In this document: piece by piece, positions 1-6,342 of the stretch | Numbering within the stretch: position 1 is the first letter of the stretch | Layout: each line of letters opens with the position of its first letter | Source: Acidobacteriota bacterium | Lineage (GTDB): Bacteria; Acidobacteriota; Vicinamibacteria; Vicinamibacterales; 2-12-FULL-66-21 | Reading direction: 5' to 3' | Assembly: GCA_013817065.1 (NCBI GenBank) | Contig: JACDDJ010000286.1 | Coordinates: forward strand, 1 to 6,342 | DNA: 6,342 bases | Translations under genes and position numbers: made by a program | The notes under the pieces: model-generated | The model's input: only the letters and a program-made list of their open reading frames with translations | Told to the model about the DNA's origin: nothing | The model's database searches: none

Positions 1-1
1 G

Positions 2-1627
2 CGCGACGTCATCGCCGAACGTCTGCTGCTGCTCGAGAACGAGCCGCCCAGGTCGCGCTACGGTCGCGTGTTCGTTGGCAGTCCGCAGCAGGCGCGCGGC
101 CGCACGTTCAAAGTCGTGTTCGTCCCCGGGCTGGCGGAGCGGATGTTCCCGCAGAAGCCGCACGAAGACCCGATGATGCTGGACGAGGAGCTGCGGGTGC
201 CGCTCGGCGCCGACCTCGCGATGCAGCAGTCGCGCGCGCAGGCCGAGCGCCTCCTCCTGCGGCTGGCCGTGGGCTCGGCGACTGAGCGGCTGTGGTTGTC
301 GTATCCGCGGATCGAGATGGCGGAATCGCGCCCGCGGGTGCCGTCCTTCTATGCGCTGGACGTCATGCGCGCCATCACCGGCCGCATCCCCAACCACGAG
401 GAACTGCAGGAGAGCGCCGCGTCCGAAGGGAACGCCGGTCTGGCGTGGCCCGCGCCGGCGGATCCGGCCGTGGCGATCGATGATCTCGAACACGACCTTG
501 CCGTCCTCCGCGAGTTGCTCGCGGCGGAACCTGCGAAGGTGCGGGGTCACGCGCATTACCTGCTCCAGCTGAACGAGAACCTGAAGCGCTCGGTGACGGC
601 GCGGTGGGGACGCGCCCGCTCACAGTGGACCCCCTTTGACGGCGTCACCCGCGTCAACAGCAACACCCAGGCGATGCTCGAGTCGCAGCGGCTCGGTACT
701 CGCGCGTACTCGCTGTCGGCGCTCCAGAAGTTCTCGTCGTGTCCGTACCAGTTTCTGCTGTCGGCGATCTACCATCTCGAGCCTGCCGAGGAGCCCGAGC
801 CGCTCCAGAAGCTGGATCCGCTGACGCGCGGCGCGCTCTTCCACGAGGTCCAGGCCGAGTTCTTCCGCGCGCTGCAGACTTCCGGACGGCTGCCGGTCGG
901 GGAAGCCGCAATCCCGGAGGCGCTTGCGACACTGGACGAGATTGTCACCCGAGTTGCCGGCGAGTACCACGAGCGGCTTGCGCCGGCGATCGAGCGGGTG
1001 TGGCGTGACGAGATCGCCGGGGTGACGAAGGACCTGCGCGTCTGGGTCCGCCGGCTCCCCGACGCTGGTGACTGGATCCCGACGTATTTCGAGTTCAGCT
1101 TCGGTCTGCCGAAGGATCTCGCCGCAGTGGGCCGTGATCCACATAGCCTGGTGGATCCCGTACTCGTCGATGGACGCTTCAAGCTGCGCGGCTCGATCGA
1201 CCTGATCGAGCAGAAGTCCGGCGCCACCATCCTGCGCGTGACGGACCACAAGACCGGCAAGAACCGGACGACCTGGAAGACTGTGATCGGCGGCGGCGGC
1301 ACCCTGCAGCCGGTCCTCTACAGCCTGGCGGTGCAGCAGGCGCTCGGCGCCACCGTCACCTTCGGACGCCTCTTCTACTGCACCGCGCCCGGCGGATTCA
1401 CCGATCACGAGATCCCGATCAACGAGGCGAACACGCGCACGGGTCTGGAAGCACTCGAGATCGTGGATCGCGCTATCGAACTCGGTTTTCTGCCGGCGGC
1501 GCCCGCCGATGGCGCGTGCAACTGGTGTGACTTCCGCCCGGTGTGCGGACCGTACGAACAAAAACGGGTCGCCAACAAGGCACCGGAGAAGCTTGGCGAC
1601 CTCTTCGCACTGCGAGACAAGGCATGA
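2..1627 (+). CDS. addB: AddB, ATP-dependent nuclease subunit B, C-terminal part (5' end outside window)
   Basis: AddB pairs with AddA to process double-strand DNA ends into 3' single-stranded tails for RecA loading, in the cytoplasm. The frame is open from base 2, and a GTG at 68 lies inside a conserved helicase-like block (YGRVFVGSPQQARG at about 59-100, then VVFVPGLAERMFPQ), so 68 is not the true start and the N-terminal half is missing. The last third is a RecB-type PD-(D/E)XK nuclease: RGALFHEV (about 827-850), Asp in LRGSIDLIE (codon 1199), Asp and Lys in TDHKTGK (codons 1244 and 1250), and a QPVLYSLA Q/Y motif near 1308. One Cys in FSSCPYQF (codon 740) plus three in CNWCDFRPVC (codons 1517, 1526, 1544) match the 4Fe-4S ligands of Bacillus-type AddB. 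Alphaproteobacterial-type AddB, as I recall, lacks this cluster. No Walker A is in the visible part. The stop TGA at 1625-1627 is 94 bases before addA. Confidence 0.9.
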   Translation, partial: RDVIAERLLLLENEPPRSRYGRVFVGSPQQARGRTFKVVFVPGLAERMFPQKPHEDPMMLDEELRVPLGADLAMQQSRAQAERLLLRLAVGSATERLWLSYPRIEMAESRPRVPSFYALDVMRAITGRIPNHEELQESAASEGNAGLAWPAPADPAVAIDDLEHDLAVLRELLAAEPAKVRGHAHYLLQLNENLKRSVTARWGRARSQWTPFDGVTRVNSNTQAMLESQRLGTRAYSLSALQKFSSCPYQFLLSAIYHLEPAEEPEPLQKLDPLTRGALFHEVQAEFFRALQTSGRLPVGEAAIPEALATLDEIVTRVAGEYHERLAPAIERVWRDEIAGVTKDLRVWVRRLPDAGDWIPTYFEFSFGLPKDLAAVGRDPHSLVDPVLVDGRFKLRGSIDLIEQKSGATILRVTDHKTGKNRTTWKTVIGGGGTLQPVLYSLAVQQALGATVTFGRLFYCTAPGGFTDHEIPINEANTRTGLEALEIVDRAIELGFLPAAPADGACNWCDFRPVCGPYEQKRVANKAPEKLGDLFALRDKA

Positions 1628-1725
1628 CCATGATCTCGAGGATGCAGATCGGACCATCGACGTGCGGGGTGCCGGGTGAACATCGAGAGTGCCGACGGAC
1701 CTCCATGTGCGAGGGACGGCAATGA
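1624..1725 (+). CDS. Possible 33-codon coupling ORF between addB and addA
   Basis: An ATG at 1624 overlaps the addB stop as ATGA (1624-1627). The frame runs 33 codons (MTMISRMQIG... to ...MCEGRQ) and stops at TGA 1723-1725, which overlaps the addA start as ATGA (1722-1725). It therefore bridges the spacer exactly, with 4-base overlaps at both ends. A GAG at 1614-1616 is seven bases upstream of its ATG, a weak ribosome binding site. The peptide has no recognisable domain, contains three Cys and many Arg, and its third-position G+C (about 24 of 33) does not separate coding from chance. I infer that, if translated, it would carry ribosomes from addB to addA. It could equally be a chance ORF. Confidence 0.25.
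   Translation: MTMISRMQIGPSTCGVPGEHRECRRTSMCEGRQ
1711..1716 (+). promoter_or_regulatory. Ribosome binding site of addA
   Basis: GAGGGA at 1711-1716 lies five bases before the ATG at 1722 (core GAGG, spacing about 7). This supports 1722 over the in-frame GTG at 1689, which has only a less typical GGGTGA (1674-1679) upstream and would add 11 residues before the usual N-terminus of the family. Confidence 0.55.
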
Positions 1726-4700
1726 TATCCACGCGACTCGCCGATCACGATGCGCGCGAGGCAATTTCCGACGCGCTGGACGAGACGCTCGTCGTCGAAG
1801 CGGCCGCCGGCACCGGCAAGACGACCGAGCTCGTGAAGCGCATCCTGCGGATCCTCTCGACCGGACGCGCCGAAAAGGTCGGCAACATCGTCGCCGTCAC
1901 CTTCACCGAGAAGGCGGCCGGCGAGTTGAAGCTGCGCCTGCGCGAAGCGCTCGAGAAGGAACGCACCGGTGCTGCCGATCCAGAGGTCCCAGGGGTCAAG
2001 GACCGGCTCGATAACGCCCTCGCCGGGCTCGAAGAGGCGCATGTCAGCACGATCCACGGGTTCTGCGCGGAGCTGCTGCGAGAACGCCCGGTCGAGGCGC
2101 GAGTGGATCCGCTGTTCGCCGTGCTGACCGAAGGGCAGGCAGAACGACTGTTCGACGAATCGTTCGGCGCATGGATCCAGGAGCAGTTGCAGGATCCACC
2201 CGAGGGCGTCCGCCGCGGGCTTCGTCGTTCGGTGTGGACCGGCTTCGGCAAGACCGCAGCGAGGTCCGACGGTCCGATCGACCGCCTCCGCCGCGCCGCG
2301 TGGGAGCTGTCTCAGTGGCGTGATTTCACCGCCGCGTGGACGCGCCACCCGTTCGATCGGGATGCGGACGTCGATCAGCTGATCGCTGAACTGCACGAGT
2401 TCGCCGCACTTACCTCGAAGCCGTCCTACAACCGCGACAACCTGTATCTCGACACCGCACCGGCGCGGCATTTGAGCCAGGAGATCGCCCTGCACCAGTC
2501 CTTCGGCTACGAGGACCACGACGGTTGGGAAGCGCGGCTGGTCGACCTCGCCCGCGATCGCAACTTCTCAAAGGCTCGCCACGGGCGTGGACCCGGATAC
2601 AAACAGGGTGTGGCGCGGGCGGTCGTGATTGACGCAATCGAGGGGTTCCGCGCTCATCTCGATCAGTTCCGGATGGCGGCGGATGCGGACCTCGCCGCGG
2701 CGCTGCAGCAGGAGTTGATGTCCGCGGTCGAACGCTACGAGGAGTTGAAGGCACGCGGCGGCTCACTCGACTTCCTCGACCTGCTGCTCAAGGCGCGTGA
2801 CCTGGTCAAGAGTGATGAAACGGTGCGGCGCGGATTCCAGAAGCGGTTCACGCATATCTTCGTCGACGAATTCCAGGATACGGATCCGCTCCAGGCCGAG
2901 ATCCTCCTGCTGCTTGCATCCGCTGACCCGTCACAGACGGATTGGCGCGACGTCACCCCGGTCCCCGGTCGTCTCTTCATCGTCGGTGACCCCAAACAGT
3001 CGATCTACCGGTTCCGTCGTGCCGACGTCGGGATCTATCGCGAGGTCCGTTCGCGCCTCGAAGGCTGCGGTGCGCGGCTCGTCCACCTGACGACGAGCTT
3101 CCGGAGCGTGCCGGGGATCCAGGCGTGTGTCAATGCGGCGTTCGCACCCGTCATGACCGGCGACGCGTTTACGCTGCAGGCCGACTATGTAGCGCTCTCG
3201 CCCGTTCGCACCGACACCAAAGGGCAGCCGTCTGTTGTCGCGCTTCCTGTGCCGAAGCCGTATGGCAGCCGCAACATCTCCGCGATGGCGATCGAGGCGT
3301 CACAGCCGGACGCGACCGGTGCGTTCATCGACTGGCTGGTGAACGAGAGCAAGTGGAAGGTCACCGAGCGAACTGGCGACAAGCCGGTGCCGGTGGCCGC
3401 CCGGCACATCTGCATCCTGTTCCGCCGCTTCATCAGCTTCGGCGATGACGTGACGATGCCGTATGTGCAGGCGCTGGAAGCACGAGGCGTGAAGCACGTT
3501 CTGGTCGGAGGCAAGACGTTCCACGACCGTGAAGAGGTCGAAATGCTGCGGGCCGCATTGGCCGCGGTGGAGTGGCCGGATGACGAGCTTTCGGTGTTTG
3601 CGACGTTGCGAGGATCGCTGTTCTCGATTGGCGATGAGGAGCTACTCGATTGGAAGCAGCGGTTCCGCGCGTTCCACCCGTTCCGCATCAACAAGGACGC
3701 GGCCGCCGTCAGCCATCTGAAACCGATTGTCGACGCGCTGAAGCTGTTGAAGCGTCTGCACCAGCGACGCAACTACGTCCCGGTCGCCGACACCATCCAG
3801 CAGTTGCTGAACGCCACCCGTGCGCACGTCGCACTGGTGCTGCGGCCGGCCGGGGAGCAGGCACTGGCGAACGTACTGCACGTCGCAGAACTTGCCCGTG
3901 GGTACGAAGCGAACGGCGGGATCTCGTTCCGTGGATTCGTGGAGGAACTGCGGCTCGCGGCGGAGGGAGCGCAGGCCGCGGAAGCGCCGATCCTCGAAGA
4001 GGGCAGCGACGGCGTTCGCATGATGACCGTGCACAAGGCCAAGGGCCTCGAGTTTCCGGTCGTGATCCTTGCCGACGTGACCTGCAAACTATCGCGCGCG
4101 GAAGCGGGACGCTGGATCAATCCCGAGACGAACATGTGTGCGCTCAAGATCGGCGGCTGGGCGCCGATGGACCTGCTGCTGCACGATGCGGAAGAAGCAT
4201 CACGCGACAAGGCCGAATCCCAGCGCCTCACCTACGTGGCGGCGACGCGCGCTCGCGACCTGCTGGTTGTGCCGGTGATCGGGGACGGTGCCTACGACGG
4301 CGGCTGGCTGGATCCGATGACCTCGGCGGTCTATCCGCCGGAAGCGCAACGCCGCGCGCCGCAGCACGCTGAGGGGTGCCCCGTGTTTCGCTCGAAGGAT
4401 TCCGTCCTCAATCGCCCCGAGGGCGACCCGGCGCGTCCACAGACCGTCGCGCCCGGCGCGTACGAGTTTCCCCGGGAGGCGGATCCGCAGTCGGCAACCG
4501 TTAATCGTCACGTGGTGTGGTGGGATCCATCCATCCTGCACCTCAATGCCGCTTCCTCCTTCGGCCTGCGCCGTGATGACCTGATCGTCAAGGACGGCGA
4601 GATGTTCGCGGTGGCGGATCGGCGGACCGACTACGACGCCTGGCAGCGCGGGCGCGAGCAGCTGCTGGAGGCGGGCAAGACGCTCGGCACGCGTGTGCAG

Positions 4701-5249
4701 ACCGCCACGGCGTGGGCGGTCGAGGCGGCGCGCGACGGCGTCGACGAAGCAATCGCGGCATCGGCGGCGATCGAAGTCGTGCAGATCCCCGGGGCCGATG
4801 GACGGCCGAAAGGGCCGAGGTTCGGCACCCTGGTCCACGCGGTCCTCGCTATCGTCCCGCTCGACATCGACGAAGGCGCTGGTGAAGAAATCGTTCGCAG
4901 GGCCGCGGAGGTGCAGGGCAGAGTGCTCGGCTCGTCCGACGAGGAGGTGGTCGCAGCGACCACCGTGGTCCGCGCCGTTCTGCGGCACGAGTTGATGAAC
5001 CGCGCGCGGGCATCAGCGCGGCTGCGTCGCGAAACACCGATCACGTGGACGCAGAAGGATGGAATGCTGATCGAAGGGGTGCTGGACCTCGCCTTCGATG
5101 AAGACGAGGGCACCACGGTTGTCGATTTCAAGACCGACCACGAACTGTCGGCCGGCGAGTCGCGCTACCGCGCCCAGCTGCAGAAGTATGTGGACGCCGT
5201 ATCCCTCGCGACCGCACGTCCAGCCAGGGGCATCCTGTTCAAGATCTGA
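1722..5249 (+). CDS. addA: AddA, ATP-dependent helicase/nuclease subunit A
   Basis: AddA is the 3'-5' SF1A helicase and nuclease of AddAB, which resects double-strand breaks before RecA-dependent repair. The 1175-residue product is near the usual 1150-1250. All UvrD motifs are present: Walker A AAGTGKTT (K33), Ia VTFTEKAAGEL (59-69), STIHGFC (H112), Walker B DEFQDTDP (D382, E383), III GDPKQSIYRFR (422 on), IV LTTSFRS (R461), V TVHKAKGLEF (H771) and VI YVAATRARD (R843). The canonical Q-motif Gln before Walker A is not evident; DHDAREAI stands there. The C-terminus is a PD-(D/E)XK nuclease: GTLVHAV (H1039), GVLDLAF (D1122), VVDFKTD (D1135, K1137) and QLQKY (Q1152, Y1156), so it should be catalytically intact. 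Lack of C-terminal cysteines separates it from the AddB partner just upstream. ATG 1722 was chosen for its ribosome binding site. No promoter is visible in the spacer, so co-transcription with addB is likely. The 3' end overlaps the convergent gene by 11 bases. Confidence 0.95.
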   Translation: MISTRLADHDAREAISDALDETLVVEAAAGTGKTTELVKRILRILSTGRAEKVGNIVAVTFTEKAAGELKLRLREALEKERTGAADPEVPGVKDRLDNALAGLEEAHVSTIHGFCAELLRERPVEARVDPLFAVLTEGQAERLFDESFGAWIQEQLQDPPEGVRRGLRRSVWTGFGKTAARSDGPIDRLRRAAWELSQWRDFTAAWTRHPFDRDADVDQLIAELHEFAALTSKPSYNRDNLYLDTAPARHLSQEIALHQSFGYEDHDGWEARLVDLARDRNFSKARHGRGPGYKQGVARAVVIDAIEGFRAHLDQFRMAADADLAAALQQELMSAVERYEELKARGGSLDFLDLLLKARDLVKSDETVRRGFQKRFTHIFVDEFQDTDPLQAEILLLLASADPSQTDWRDVTPVPGRLFIVGDPKQSIYRFRRADVGIYREVRSRLEGCGARLVHLTTSFRSVPGIQACVNAAFAPVMTGDAFTLQADYVALSPVRTDTKGQPSVVALPVPKPYGSRNISAMAIEASQPDATGAFIDWLVNESKWKVTERTGDKPVPVAARHICILFRRFISFGDDVTMPYVQALEARGVKHVLVGGKTFHDREEVEMLRAALAAVEWPDDELSVFATLRGSLFSIGDEELLDWKQRFRAFHPFRINKDAAAVSHLKPIVDALKLLKRLHQRRNYVPVADTIQQLLNATRAHVALVLRPAGEQALANVLHVAELARGYEANGGISFRGFVEELRLAAEGAQAAEAPILEEGSDGVRMMTVHKAKGLEFPVVILADVTCKLSRAEAGRWINPETNMCALKIGGWAPMDLLLHDAEEASRDKAESQRLTYVAATRARDLLVVPVIGDGAYDGGWLDPMTSAVYPPEAQRRAPQHAEGCPVFRSKDSVLNRPEGDPARPQTVAPGAYEFPREADPQSATVNRHVVWWDPSILHLNAASSFGLRRDDLIVKDGEMFAVADRRTDYDAWQRGREQLLEAGKTLGTRVQTATAWAVEAARDGVDEAIAASAAIEVVQIPGADGRPKGPRFGTLVHAVLAIVPLDIDEGAGEEIVRRAAEVQGRVLGSSDEEVVAATTVVRAVLRHELMNRARASARLRRETPITWTQKDGMLIEGVLDLAFDEDEGTTVVDFKTDHELSAGESRYRAQLQKYVDAVSLATARPARGILFKI

Positions 5250-5688
5250 CTGCGTCTCGCCTATTCGACAGGCACTGGGCCGTCGCTGCGGCCGCGAGTC
5301 CGCCGACGAGATACCACGCGACCGTCATGACCTGGTTCGAGAGCAGCTCGCTCTTCGGCGGCACGCCGAGCCCCATCCTTTCCGGCAGGACCAGTGCGCC
5401 GATGCCCGCCAGCAATCCGAGGACGGTGCCGCGGGTGTAAGTGGTGGCGAGCGAGTAGTAGAGGCTGTTGGCGATGAGGTCACCCGCGAGGGTGGCGCCA
5501 TAGAGCCCGGCATGGGGCTTTGGCGTTTCCGCTCCGGCAGCGCTTACGCCACGGGCCAGTGCTCGCATCCCGACCACGTCCATACGAGGGGCGTCTGCCG
5601 TGACGGCTCGGGCCGCCTGGTGGAGGGCAGTCAGGGCGACGGCGCCGGCTGCGCCTGAGATGAGTGCGTTGTTGAGTGTGCTCGACAT
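5239..5688 (-). CDS. Uncharacterised small membrane protein, four predicted helices
   Basis: The 149-residue product is rich in Ala, Gly and Leu. Hydrophobic stretches at about 8-26, 62-81, 86-104 and 119-139 would span the inner membrane. No cleavable signal peptide is obvious. Between helices 1 and 2 lies a polar loop DAPRMDVVGMRALARG (32-47), which looks like a conserved signature. Helix 2 carries GDLIANSLYYS with a buried Asp and Asn. I recall similar hypothetical proteins in diverse soil bacteria but know of no function, and none is proposed. The start at 5688 (reverse ATG) has a weak GGA eight bases upstream; the next Met codons fall inside the loop and would remove helix 1. The gene converges on addA with an 11-base overlap (5239-5249), and its start faces the amidohydrolase across a 129-base divergent region. 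Base composition resembles its neighbours. Confidence 0.75.
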   Translation of the reverse strand: MSSTLNNALISGAAGAVALTALHQAARAVTADAPRMDVVGMRALARGVSAAGAETPKPHAGLYGATLAGDLIANSLYYSLATTYTRGTVLGLLAGIGALVLPERMGLGVPPKSELLSNQVMTVAWYLVGGLAAAATAQCLSNRRDAVRS

Positions 5689-5817
5689 GATCCACGTCCA
5701 AGCAACTCAGGTGCCGGGCGTCCGGGTGCCCCGGTCCCGCCATCCGCACCTCGTCGCTCGTCGCTGGCGTCGCGCAGGCGTGTCGAGCCAGAATGCTGGT
5801 CCCTGGAGGCTTTCCGC
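5689..5817. promoter_or_regulatory. Divergent intergenic region between membrane protein and amidohydrolase
   Basis: These 129 bases separate two genes transcribed away from each other, so both promoters should lie here or partly inside the genes. I see no convincing sigma-70 -35/-10 pair; CAGAAT at 5789-5794 is the nearest thing to a -10 and has no good -35. A perfect five-base hairpin (CCGGG 5722-5726, CCCGG 5730-5734) and a tandem CGTCGCT pair (5752-5758, 5759-5765) are present, but both are short and could be chance in G+C-rich DNA. Confidence 0.35.
5805..5809 (+). promoter_or_regulatory. Ribosome binding site of the amidohydrolase start
   Basis: GGAGG at 5805-5809 lies eight bases before the ATG at 5818. 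This near-ideal Shine-Dalgarno site fixes the start and shows that the exported N-terminus is a genuine gene beginning. Confidence 0.7.
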
Positions 5818-6342
5818 ATGAGATTTTCGTTCGTGTCCCCGTTGGTGGCTCTGGCCCTGCTCGTCCTTCAGCAGGGGACACCATCGGCGCAGCAGTCGTC
5901 GTCCCAGCCCCCGAAGCCCGCTTCGTCCGAGAACGCGTATGCGTCGACCTATCGCCCGTTCCCGTCGAGAGCAACGGTGATTCGGAATGCGACGATCCTG
6001 ACGGCGGCGGGTCCGGCCATCGAACGGGGCGCGATCCTGATCGAGAACGGAAAGATCTCAGCCATCGGGCAAAGCGTCACCGTGCCCGAAGGCGCGGTGG
6101 TGATCGCCGCGACGTTGCGCGGAACGCCGGGCAATCCGGCGAAAATCGGCGCCGAGATGGACCGCATCGCCAAGGCGCGCGAGGAAACGCAGCCGATCCG
6201 CAGCCGCACCGGCGGCTCCACCTTCAAAAACCCGCCGGGCCACAAGGCGTGGGCGCTGATCGATGCGGCGGGTTGCCGGGGAATGACTTTGGGCGGCGCC
6301 CAAGTCTCGGAAAAGCATTGCAATTTCCTGCTCAATCTGGGC
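5818..6342 (+). CDS. Chimeric open frame: exported amidohydrolase N-terminus joined in frame to MurB C-terminal domain (3' end outside window)
   Basis: The frame is open for 175 codons to the window end. Residues 1-24 (MRFSFVSPLVALALLVLQQG..., break near PSA/QQ) look like a Sec signal peptide, followed by a Gln/Ser/Pro-rich linker to about 38. Residues 52-96 (ATVIRNATILTAAGPAIERG, then AILIENGKISAIGQ and VPEGAVVI) match the small beta-sandwich start of periplasmic imidazolonepropionase-like amidohydrolases. The family would continue with a D-A-T-G segment and then the metal-binding HxH of the TIM barrel. Neither appears. From about residue 97 the protein is instead MurB (see the separate entry). 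No amidohydrolase catalytic residue is present, so this product cannot be an active hydrolase, and an exported, FAD-domain-less MurB would not work either. An assembly chimera is more likely than a natural fusion. The amidohydrolase call is secure only up to about base 6100. Confidence 0.7.
   Translation, partial: MRFSFVSPLVALALLVLQQGTPSAQQSSSQPPKPASSENAYASTYRPFPSRATVIRNATILTAAGPAIERGAILIENGKISAIGQSVTVPEGAVVIAATLRGTPGNPAKIGAEMDRIAKAREETQPIRSRTGGSTFKNPPGHKAWALIDAAGCRGMTLGGAQVSEKHCNFLLNLG
6106..6342 (+). other. murB: MurB (UDP-N-acetylmuramate dehydrogenase) C-terminal domain fragment, foreign to its upstream sequence
   Basis: MurB reduces UDP-GlcNAc-enolpyruvate to UDP-MurNAc in cytoplasmic peptidoglycan synthesis. 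The segment reads AATLRGTPGNPAKIGAEMDR, then RTGGSTFKNPPGHKAW, then LIDAAGCRG and GGAQVSEKHCNFLLNLG. This is the substrate-binding domain, with the Ser of GGSTFKNP (codon 6217) corresponding to the proton-donating Ser of the family. The FAD-binding domain that should precede it (roughly 200 residues) is absent, and the terminal part with the catalytic Glu lies beyond the window. The GGSTFKNPPGHKAW wording resembles alphaproteobacterial, especially sphingomonad, MurB as I remember it; that placement is inference. It shares the frame of the amidohydrolase start, and the exact left edge is uncertain within about 6090-6110. Confidence 0.8.

Noticed and set aside
1689..1721. Upstream GTG at 1689 as the addA start
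   Set aside because: It adds 11 unconserved residues, and its upstream GGGTGA is less convincing than the GAGGGA that precedes ATG 1722.
620..1732. 370-codon open frame on the - strand
   Set aside because: It lies antisense to the conserved addB nuclease domain, is Arg-rich with no recognisable domain, and is typical of the long antisense shadows of G+C-rich genes.
1473..2519. 348-codon open frame on the - strand
   Set aside because: It is antisense across the addB end and the addA helicase motifs, with low-complexity Arg/Gly/Glu composition and no motif.
4200..4988. 262-codon open frame on the - strand
   Set aside because: It is antisense to addA motif VI and the nuclease-domain start, which are clearly the coding frame. 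The Arg/His-rich translation resembles nothing.
5098..5658. 186-codon + strand frame running through the addA end and the membrane gene
   Set aside because: It is in another frame over two better-supported genes, and the Arg/Ser/Gly-rich translation has no domain.
5722..5734. Hairpin CCGGG-TGC-CCCGG as a terminator
   Set aside because: The stem is only five base pairs with no T-run, and it sits between divergent genes where no transcript is expected to end.
5949..6335. 128-codon - strand frame opposite the window end
   Set aside because: It is antisense to the amidohydrolase and MurB signatures, which are unmistakable on the + strand.

Overview
This is a G+C-rich (roughly two-thirds by eye), densely coded bacterial window. 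No RNA gene, CRISPR array or insertion sequence is visible. Coding style, the addB-addA gene order and the secreted amidohydrolase start suggest an uncultured soil-type bacterium. Acidobacteriota (Vicinamibacteria-like) is my best guess, but it rests on recalled family resemblance and is only moderately secure.

Layout. (1) Bases 2-1627, + strand: the C-terminal part of AddB, the helicase-like/nuclease subunit of the AddAB recombination complex, with a PD-(D/E)XK nuclease domain framed by the four cysteines of an iron-sulfur cluster. (2) Bases 1628-1721: a short spacer. It contains a 33-codon ORF that overlaps the addB stop and the addA start by ATGA at both ends, probably a coupling device rather than a functional gene. 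(3) Bases 1722-5249, + strand: complete addA, a UvrD-type helicase with a second nuclease domain. (4) Bases 5239-5688, - strand: a small, uncharacterised, probably four-helix membrane protein, convergent with addA and overlapping it by 11 bases. (5) Bases 5689-5817: a 129-base divergent intergenic region. (6) From 5818 to the window end, + strand: an open frame that begins as an exported amidohydrolase and, near 6090-6108, changes in frame into the C-terminal domain of the peptidoglycan enzyme MurB.

How the genes work together. AddA and AddB form one heterodimer that unwinds and resects double-strand DNA ends for RecA-dependent repair, and they are probably one transcription unit. The membrane protein and amidohydrolase have no evident link to DNA repair.

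The most notable anomaly is the amidohydrolase/MurB junction at the 3' end. I read it as most probably a chimeric assembly join between two genomes, so sequence after about 6100 should not be assumed to belong to the same organism. I found no convincing new biological system.
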